64,000 bases of DNA from positions 12,457,001 through 12,521,000 of the forward strand of contig JADLSH010000393.1 in assembly GCA_016169945.1 (NCBI GenBank), written 5' to 3'. The notes beneath the pieces are model-generated. The model did not search any database and had not been told where the DNA came from. It worked only from the letters and a program-made list of their open reading frames with translations. Each line of letters opens with the position of its first letter. The first letter of the stretch is position 1. The position numbers were made by a program, and so were the translations under genes. Shown here piece after piece: positions 56,955 to 64,000 of this stretch. This stretch comes from Trachythela sp. YZ-2020 (Eukaryota; Cnidaria; Anthozoa; Malacalcyonacea; Clavulariidae).

Positions 56955-58571
56955 TCCAAAAGGTCACCTTGAGGTCATCACCCCCAAAAAATCCACCTGG
57001 TCTCCTCCGGAAGGCCAATTTGGGTCCCTTGATCTATTCATTCGACAATGTCGACATGACATAGATCAGCTCCCCTGTTTCAGGCCTAAAAGGCCCTCTG
57101 ATCTTAGTTTAGCCGAATTTAGTGCTCTAAGGTCTTTGCGTACCCGGAATGACATTATGATCAAGCCTGCTGACAAGGGGGGGTGCCCTAGTCGTCTGGA
57201 GGGCCGACTTGTACCGTCAAGAGGCTCACAGACAACTGGGTGACACCTCGTTTTATAGCAGGGTTGATACTGATTTGACATCCAAACACAACACCATAAT
57301 CCTTTCCACCATCAACCATCTCATCACGACTGGGGAATTACCTGCAACGGCAGGCAATCTCCTAGTCACCACTCCACGCACACCAGTCATGTATTTCCTA
57401 CCCAAAATTCATAAACCCGACAACCCAGGTAGACCAATCGTGTCAGCTTCTGGTTGCCCCACTGAACTCCTCTCTGTCTGGTCCCTCACCTGACTTCTAT
57501 CACCGGTTCATTGATGATTGCTTAGGCACTGCATCATGCTCGCGTGCTGATCTGAATTGCTTCATTAACTTTGTTAATGATTTCCATCCAGCACTTCAGT
57601 TCACATGGGAGATCAGTGAGACCAGTGTATCATTCCTAGACATTCTCATTTCTATCAATGGTAATAGGCTGAGCACATCTGTCTTTTACAAGCCTACTGA
57701 CTCCCACAGCTATCTTCTCTTCTCATCCTGTCATCCTAAGCACACTAAAACTGCTATCCCTTACTCTCAATTCTTACGTCTTCGTCGCCTCTGCAGTGAA
57801 GACAACGACTTCGATGCCAAATGTTCAGAAATGAGAAGCTTTTTTGTGAATCGTGGTTATCCTTCCCACCTTTTAGATACTGCCCTTAACAAGGCCTCCC
57901 TTATACCCCGTTCAGACACCTTAAGAGAACCTTCGGTTGCAATTTCTAATCAAAAAGTACCTTTAGTTTTAACCTTTCATCCCTTCAATTTTAAAGTAAG
58001 GGACATCATTTGCCGGAATTTTAATCTACTTAAAAATAACCCTGCAACGTCTTCCATTTTCTCCGAGACCCCACTAGTCTCTTTTCGACACAGTAAAAAC
58101 ATCCGGGAAACCCTAGTGCACAGCTCACTGCGACAGGACTCTGTGTCACCAGCTGGCACTGTTTCCTGTGGTCGTGCTAAGTGCTACACTTGTAAGCATT
58201 TAAACCTCGCCACCTGTATTTCGGCTCCAAAATCTCAGTTTGTCATCAAGCACAGTTTCACGTGCATCTCCTCCAACCTCGTTTACTGCATCTCTTGCAG
58301 CAAATGTGGCTTGCTCTACATCGGAGAGACTGGAAGACGTTTAGGCGATAGGTTTGCTGAGCACTTGCGTGATGTTAAGAACAATGTGCACAACAAACCG
58401 GTTGCTAGGCACTTCAACAGTGCCAACCACTCCTTTTCTGATATGAAAATATGCGCCATTCATCCCATTATTGGTGGCAATGATACCCGTCGGAAGCAAG
58501 AAAAGCGTCTCATTTTTAAACTTGGCACCATTCAGCCTGATGGTATCAATGAGCGCCTCTCCTTCATCTAG
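56955..58571 (+). pseudogene. Penelope-like RT and GIY-YIG endonuclease, internally deleted
   Basis: Successive frames read DLSLAEFSALRSLR, DIMIKPADKGG (56,955-57,240), then VMYFLPKIHKPDNPGRPIVS (about 57,389-57,450), an RT block characteristic of Penelope-like elements. The sequence then jumps to FYHRFIDDC (catalytic box, about 57,500), so the palm segment between is lost. QFTWEISETSVSFLDILI and RSFFVNRGYPSHLLDTAL follow. The C-terminal part (57,831-58,571) has CKHLNLATCI, a Cys cluster YCISCSKCGLLYIGETGRRL with the GIY-YIG core as LLYIGETG, and HLRDV and PVARHFN. The endonuclease would nick the target for primed reverse transcription. Confidence 0.85.
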
Positions 58572-58713
58572 CTCATTCTTTTCTCTTAAATACTTCTTAT
58601 ATACTTTCCTCTATATCCCCTCTTCCCTTCCCTTGTACGACATTTATAGCGCTTTGGTAAGTGTAACGCCTGTGCGCAGGCCTTCGACCCTATAATCGGG
58701 CCGAAGCCTGCAC
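58359..58713 (+). repeat. Right inverted arm of the Penelope-like element
   Basis: Covers the end of the GIY-YIG coding region and 3' sequence to CGGGCCGAAGCCTGCACGCA. It pairs with 56,621-56,948. Confidence 0.88.
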
Positions 58714-58800
58714 GCAGGCTATATCTTTACATATTAATTATATTTTGTTATGATTGTTATGACTACTTTATTTTCTTTGGTTAATATTTTGTTCACGTGA

Positions 58801-58829
58801 CAGCTTTTATAGCGTTGCTATAAAAGCTG
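58801..58829. repeat. Perfect 13-bp stem, 3-base loop
   Basis: CAGCTTTTATAGC GTT GCTATAAAAGCTG, in the terminal segment of the Penelope-like element. Confidence 0.9.
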
Positions 58830-58860
58830 ATGTAATGTGTTTATCTGTCTATTAATTTCT

Positions 58861-58895
58861 CCTGACGAAGGGCTTTAGCTCGAAACGTCGAGATT
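58861..58895 (+). ncRNA. Possible hammerhead-ribozyme-like core
   Basis: CTGACGA, then GGGCT-TT-AGCTC (a 5-bp stem with one wobble pair), then CGAAAC and GTC match the core order of a hammerhead ribozyme. Penelope-like elements are known to carry hammerhead motifs in their terminal repeats. An unpaired A before the stem and the lack of an obvious complete stem I and III make it uncertain. Confidence 0.35.
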
Positions 58896-58934
58896 TTGTT
58901 TATATCTTTTAAGCATACGCGAAGCAACCCTCAA

Positions 58935-59627
58935 TTTGTTGAATACATGATTGTTGGCTCACGACAACGCATTTCAAACATTTTAACAGATCCTATAGTC
59001 AAACTTGGTGACTCAACAATAAAGCGAGTCAATAAATCTAAAACTTTGGGGGTCATTGTTGATGAACACCTCTCGTGGAACGACCAAATACAAAGTATTG
59101 TTTCAAAATCTTCAAAAGTTATAGGAATGATTCGGAGAATAAAGAAATTTGTTCCCCAATCGACTTTGTTAAAAATATACAATGCTATTGTGCTGTCACA
59201 TTTTGATTACTGCAGTCTTGTTTGGGATAATTGTTCTGATTATCTGCTAAACAAACTGCAAAAATTACAAAATAGGGCTGCGAGAGTGATTACGGGCAGA
59301 ACATATGAAACCAGATCTAAAGATGTTTTAAAAGAGCTGAATTGGCAGCCCTTAAGTGAACGACTAAAGAGAAACAAATGTATTTTTATGCACAAAATAA
59401 AAAATAACGTCATGCCACAATCAGTAATAGAAATGTTTAAAATCAAAGAGAACCAAGTGTATCAATTGCGTAGTAACAATATAAACTTCTCCCTTGGAAA
59501 GCCAGTAACAAATTTTATGAAAAAGAGTATTAGTTACTCGGCTGCGTCCTTATGGAACAGCTTACCAAGTTTAGCTAAGGAACAAAACAGCCTTAGTGAA
59601 TTTAAATCTATTCTTGACCGCAGCTGA
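58935..59627 (+). pseudogene. LINE RT C-terminal domain (3' of the Penelope insertion)
   Basis: Resumes in the RT thumb with EYMIVGSRQR, KSKTLGVIVDEHLSWN and LLKIYNAIVLSHFDYCSLVW. It continues through LQKLQNRAARVITGRTYETR, VLKELNWQPLSERL and ASLWNSLPSLAKEQNSLSEF to a stop at 59,625-59,627. The frame is uninterrupted. The layout equals the C-terminus of the minus-strand LINE at 60,532-61,029. Confidence 0.88.
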
Positions 59628-59834
59628 TGTATTCTTGACATCTTGTAATTAGTAATTAGTAATCTATACAATTAGTAATATAGGTATTGTAATAGTTGTA
59701 AATTAATTTATATTTGTATTGTTAATTTTAGTAGTTTGCAAACGGCTCCTTGAAAAGCAGGTGCCTATGTGCCCTGAAGGACTACCGTTTTTAAATATTT
59801 TTAAATAATAATAAAATAATAATAATAATAATAA

Positions 59835-59930
59835 TTTTTGTGAAGGCAGCCGGTCTTCGAATAGAGCTAGACTGCGCTGGCGCAGCCATGGGGGTCTGCG
59901 GTCTATGAGATACCTTTAAAATTCTTTTAC
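59835..59930 (+). repeat. End of GPCR unit G after the LINE
   Basis: TTGTGAAGGCAGCC, TAGAGCTAGACTGCGCTGGC and GGTCTATGAGATA match the spacer of other units. Similarity ends near 59,930, which marks the end of the array. Confidence 0.85.
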
Positions 59931-60300
59931 TCTGAAAATGTCCTTTTCATAGGCAAATCTCCTCAAGATTAATGACAAGTTTTGGAGTTAGCTAGTAAAT
60001 CTTCGAAGTTTAGATAACTGTCTGAAAATAGGGCGTGTGTCAAAAGCAAGAAATACTACAAAAAAACTGGCTAAAATATGTATATATTGTGTTTGCAGTA
60101 AATAAATAAGATTTCAAGAAATTTGAATAAGATTTTTCGTAAAGCAGGCGTAGCCGGAAACACATAATATGTAAAGGTGGAGTCAATAGTCAATGAACAT
60201 GTCAAGTGGTATTAAGCGCACTTACGCAATTGGTTGAAGTTGTGATTGGCTATTTATAGGAAGCGATTTATATCCGGCTACTATTTTAAATTAGTTTATA
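59931..60300. other. Intergenic between the array and the last LINE
   Basis: AT-rich. Nothing recognised. Confidence 0.4.
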
Positions 60301-60531
60301 GATAGATAGATAGATAGATTTTATTTATACACGCTAATAACATCAACAAAAGCTGGTTTCCATGAAAGGCGTGTACATCAATAAAGAGAAGTATTAAATA
60401 TAAACTAGTACAAGTAGAAATAATCTTTCAAGCCGTCTAAAAAAGTATAAAGTATCAACTAAGGTATTAATATACCAATAATCCAATAAGAATAAAGTTA
60501 CGGTATTTTACAAATTATTTACAACTGGTTA

Positions 60532-63496
60532 TTAGCAGTTGTGAGTAGCGATTTTGTGTTCAAAGATTTGCAGTGATTTGCTTTCTCTTATTTCCTTTGG
60601 CAAAGAGTTCCATATGAATGCCCCATCAAACATGAAACTCTTTTTCATGTTGTTTGTACGAGGTTGTGGCAAACAAACGGCCGATGAAACGTTCCGAAGA
60701 TTGTAACTTGTCGTTTCGTTTTTGTTAGTAAAAAGGTTTGTGAGACTCTTTGGTCCCATGTTATTTAAAATTTTAAACATAACCTTAGCCTTTGCTTTTA
60801 TTCGTTGCATTTTAAGTGGTTGCCATCCTAATTCGTTTAACACGATATCATGATGAACTTCATTGCTCGAATATGTAATTATGCGAGCTGCTCTATTATG
60901 CAGTTTTTGTAGTCTTGTTGACTGGGTTTCACCAAACACATTCCATACTTCACAACAATAACTGAAGTATGGTTGCACTATTGCATTGTAAACAGAGAGA
61001 AGCGAGTCTCTGTCAACAAATTCCCTCAAACGACGAAGGGCACCGAGTCCTGAATTTATTTTCTTACATACAGTTTCAGTATTTTTTTTCCAGGAGAGAT
61101 GTTGATCAACAGTTACTCCTAATGTCTTGCACTTGTTTAATTGGTGTTTTGTCTATATTAACTTTATTCTGATGATTCGAGACACTATTTATCATTGGTT
61201 TTGATCCAATTAGCATGAATTCAGTTTTTGCAACATTGAGACTAAGCTTGTTTGCTATTAACCATTTTCTAAGGTTCTCTAAGTCTGTGTTCATAGCAAC
61301 TTCAACATCATCTATAGTATCACCCGTGGCTGTTAAATTTGTGTCATCAGCAAATAATCGGGACCTAGTTTCATTTAAGCATTGTGGTAAATCATTTATG
61401 TATAGCAGAAAGAACAAAGGCCCCAATATTGAGCCTTGAGGAACACCACATTTAATCTTGCGCTCAGATGAAACAAATCCATTCACTCTACATTTTTGAT
61501 TTCGGTTAAAAAGATATGATTTCAATAGTAAATATGCATTCCCTTTGATTCCGCAAAGTTCTAGTTTTTTAAGTAGAATTTGGTGATCCACAGTATCAAA
61601 TGCTTTTTAGATCAATGAATACTACCAAACTGAATTGCTTTCTATCCATGTTCACATACCAACTGTTTGTGCAATCTAGTAATGCAGTAGCAGTGGAATG
61701 GAATTTTCTGAAGCCAAATTGATTTTCGGAAAGCAGTTCATTTTGGGTTAAGTAATCATACAATTGATTGTAGAGAATCCTTTCCATAATTTTGCTTATG
61801 GCGGGTAAAACTGAAATAGGTCTGTAGTTTCCTGGTAAATTTCGTTGACCACTTTTATACAGTGGTGTGACCCTTGCTACTTTCCATTCACTTGGGAAAG
61901 AGCATAAGGTCATGGTTTGATTAAATATATAAGTTAATGAGCTAGAAATAATAGGTGATGCTATTTTAATAATTTTACTGGAGATGTTGTCTATACCAGT
62001 TGCTTTGAAACTTGAAAGGCCTCGGAGGAGATGATATATGTTGTCTACAGTTACAGCTTTGAAATTAGTGAATTCAGATTCAGATGTTTTAATGTATTGT
62101 AGACTCCGAAATTACTTTCAGAGTTATTAATTTCACTTGCTAAAATTGGACCAATGTCTGAGAAGAATTTATTAAAGCCTTCAGCAATTTCCTCAGGACT
62201 TTGTAAAGTTTCCTCACAAATATTTAACTCATTTACCTGAGTAGGTCTATTTTTACGGCCTAACAAAGAATTTATTGTTTTCCATGCCTCCTTTGGACAT
62301 TGTTTTTGATTTGCAATCCTACTAGAATAGTATTCTGTTTTGGCATTTTTTAGTTCTATGTTTACTTTGTTTCTTGCTTTTTTAAAGTTTTGCCAGTCTG
62401 ATTCAAGTTTTGTGATAATAGCCTTTCTTTTAAGCTTGTCTCTCTCATTTATTAACTTTTTAATATTTTTGTAATCCATGGAATTCTACTTGACTTTATT
62501 TTTACATTGCAAAGGTGCATGTTTATTCAAAACTTCAAGAAATAATTGCTTCCAAATGTCCCACATGCTATCAGGATCATCAGCAAAAAGTAAATATATT
62601 CCCATGGTTGATTTCCTAGATCTTTAAGAAATTTTCTTGTTGAAAATGTTTCATGTTTCTAATCTCAACAATGTTTCTTTGATGTTTCTTAGCCATGTTA
62701 ATTTTCTAATTGCAAATATAAGACTGTGATCACTAATTCCTGTGTGAATTACCCCAGAATTACAGATATTTTCTGGTTTATTGGTAACAAAGTGATCAAG
62801 AAGACTGGAAGTTGTCATAGTTACCCGAGTAGATTCTTCAATCAACTGCGATAGTTGATACATTTCATATATTGCTTTAAGTGACTTAGTTGCTTGATCC
62901 GAATTTATCTTAAGTAGGTCACAATTTAGATCCCCAAGAATAACAACTTCTTTGTTTTCATCATCAATTGCTTGAATAAAGCTTTCAAGATGAGTAAAAA
63001 ATTCAGTTTCTGCACTAGGAGGTCTATACACAGAAATAACAAAAAATGGCTGACTGTGTGGTTTTATAATTTCAATGCATACAGCCTCTAGCTCAGGTGG
63101 TACTAGATCATTTCTGATATGGTAATTAATCGAGCTACGTAGGTAAATACAAACACCACCCCCTCTTCTTGATCTGTCTCTTCTAACAATATCATAGCCA
63201 TCAATGTGAACCATGCTATCAGTAATTGTTGAATCAAGCCTGGTTTCATTAAATGCTATAACATCAAGTTTTTTGTTTGACATTGAAAAGTTGATTTCAT
63301 CAAAATGCTTTGGTAGGCTAACAATATTCAAAAAGGCCATTTTAAAACCTCTTTGATTGGGAATAGAACTCAAATCTTTGCAAAAATCGCTACTCGCAAC
63401 TGTACGATTACTACTTACTTTCGTGTCATACGAGCTACATACATTAGGTGTTTCGACCATTCCTCCTTTTGATTGGAGGGGGTCGGACGTAACCAT
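60532..63496 (-). pseudogene. CR1-like LINE ORF2 (endonuclease and reverse transcriptase)
   Basis: Minus strand. The endonuclease (63,496-62,651) has MAFLNIVSLPKH, AFNETRLDS, GYDIVRRDRSRRGGG, VYRPPS, VILGDLNCDLL and GISDHSLIF. After frame breaks near 62,650 and 62,500 comes the linker (CPKEAWKTINSLLGRKN). The RT begins TGIDNISSKI near 62,010, with GNYRPISVLPAISKIMER, a break at about 61,603 inside FIDLKKAFDT, then CGVPQGSILGPLFFLLYIN and SRLFADDTNLT (catalytic FADD). A break near 61,110 precedes the C-terminal domain (PYFSYCCEVWN, NRAARIITYSS, AFIWNSLPKEI) ending at 60,532. Four or so single-base lesions make it inactive as read. Confidence 0.9.
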
Positions 63497-63605
63497 AAAA
63501 AATGCTCATTGTGAGCAGCATTGAGTCGAATTGAACTCAAATAATTACAAAAGGCTTTACCTAACACACTATCTCCATTTCTGTTTAGATGTAAGTTTGC
63601 GCCAT

Positions 63606-63988
63606 TTAATAGGATTTGTCAATGTTGTCATTGTCAATGAATGTTAGTTTTTCTTTCTTACTTAAGTTTTTCAAATACTCATTGAAAGTAGTGATTCGAC
63701 TAGGGGGTACCTGGTTATCATACCTTTTCGTTACTCCTGACACAGCAACATTCTTTGCATGGTTTTGGACTTCTTTCACAAGACTTTCCATTTTGAGGCA
63801 ACAACTTCCGGTTCATCATGAGCCAAATCGTTTGTTCCCACATGTAATATGATGGTATCATAATTTGAATTTCCATCAGCTCCACACCATTCTTCTTTGA
63901 ACTTTTTATGCACTTGCTTTATTGTTGCTCCACGATATGAGCGACAGTGACTGGCACCTCTAGTAGCCCTTGAGATTTTTGTTTTCAA
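63606..63988 (-). pseudogene. LINE ORF1 with SGNH hydrolase (esterase) domain, partial
   Basis: The minus strand reads GASHCRSYRGATIKQVHKKF and DTIILHVGTNDLAHDEPEVV (63,776-63,988). GTND is the block III motif of SGNH hydrolases. After a frame change near 63,790 come ESLVKEVQNHAKNVAVSGVT, RYDNQVPPSRITTFNEYL and KLTFIDNDN. Downstream text in another frame (NLHLNRNGD) could supply the catalytic His block. Esterase-type ORF1 is known from CR1-like elements. The start lies outside the window. Confidence 0.8.
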
Positions 63989-64000
63989 TGTTTTTTATCA

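Larger units (their letters stand above)
56621..58930 (+). mobile_element. Penelope-like element inserted in the LINE
   Basis: A plus-strand RT/GIY-YIG reading frame lies between inverted arms (56,621-56,948 and 58,359-58,713). After the right arm comes a terminal segment with a 13-bp perfect stem and a hammerhead-like core. Inverted partial copies around the coding region are typical of Penelope-like elements. The flanking LINE resumes at about 58,935. The central RT of the element and of the host LINE are both partly deleted. Confidence 0.8.
54902..59834 (+). mobile_element. 5'-truncated CR1-like LINE interrupted by a Penelope-like element
   Basis: It begins abruptly inside the endonuclease at YGYDIVRKDRNRHGGG and ends in an (ATA)n tract at 59,800-59,830. 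The GPCR spacer sequence TTGTATTTTTGTGAAGGCAG is split exactly at these borders. Its endonuclease resembles that of the minus-strand LINE at the window end (GYDIVRRDRSRRGGG), so both belong to one family. Confidence 0.85.
60301..64000 (-). mobile_element. CR1-like LINE with SGNH ORF1, runs off the window
   Basis: On the minus strand from the window end: an SGNH-hydrolase ORF1, an APE endonuclease and RT ORF2, then a 3' end with a (TCTA)n tail (60,301-60,320 in complement). It has few frame breaks and is the least decayed LINE here. The 5' end lies outside the window. Confidence 0.88.

Noticed and set aside
57066..57281. Minus-strand frame across the Penelope-like coding region
   Set aside because: Antisense shadow of the RT N-terminal segment.

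Overview
The window is AT-rich eukaryotic DNA dominated by transposable elements. It most likely comes from a cnidarian, perhaps an anthozoan. The reasons are the mixture of element families (CR1-like LINEs with an SGNH ORF1, Penelope-like elements, Polinton-like polymerase B, Tc1, THAP/SAP/SWIM fragments), intronless rhodopsin-class GPCRs without close vertebrate-type motifs, and a protein kinase of a style I associate with coral gene expansions. The taxon is inference. No prokaryotic operon, CRISPR array, rRNA or intact tRNA gene is visible.

Positions 1-13,980 are a graveyard of old elements: a Polinton-like DNA polymerase B tail, a zinc-finger remnant, a large imperfect palindrome around a minisatellite, two fragments of a Rep-type (HUH plus SF3 helicase) protein, back-to-back THAP and SAP remnants, a broken Tc1 transposase, and several small terminal-inverted-repeat (TIR) elements. 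Two of these small elements (5,455-5,655 and 9,771-10,529) have perfect 9-bp target-site duplications (TSDs).

Positions 13,985-59,930 are a tandem family of a single-exon class A GPCR. Copies A (13,985) and B (16,858) are followed by a nest of insertions about 20 kb long. Five further copies, C to G, then repeat with a period of about 3.0 kb (ATGs at 40,974, 43,962, 46,964, 49,966 and 52,962). D, E and F are intact; A, B, C and G are pseudogenes. Every unit carries the same spacer with a 3' hairpin.

The nest inside copy B can be peeled in layers. A CR1-like LINE landed in the GPCR first exon codons (5' half 16,897-20,057, RT half 34,445-36,850). The LINE was itself split by about 14.4 kb containing three independent DNA transposons, and its RT half was split by a TAA-flanked MITE that holds a tRNA-derived SINE.

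The most notable element is at 21,721-30,602. It is an 8,882-bp Mutator-like transposon bounded by a perfect 9-bp duplication CATCGCGTG, with long TIRs made of GCGGAT-type tandem repeats. On its minus strand it carries a MULE-type transposase with a SWIM finger and, upstream in the same orientation, a protein-kinase gene with acidic exons between the two. The reading frames now contain several frameshifts. Next to it are a 636-bp MITE and a 3,140-bp element (9-bp TSD CCTGATGCC) that carries a Myb/SANT-like gene and a second gene.

Positions 54,902-64,000 hold a CR1-like LINE interrupted by a Penelope-like element (RT plus GIY-YIG endonuclease), then a nearly full-length minus-strand CR1 LINE with an SGNH-hydrolase ORF1 that runs off the window end.
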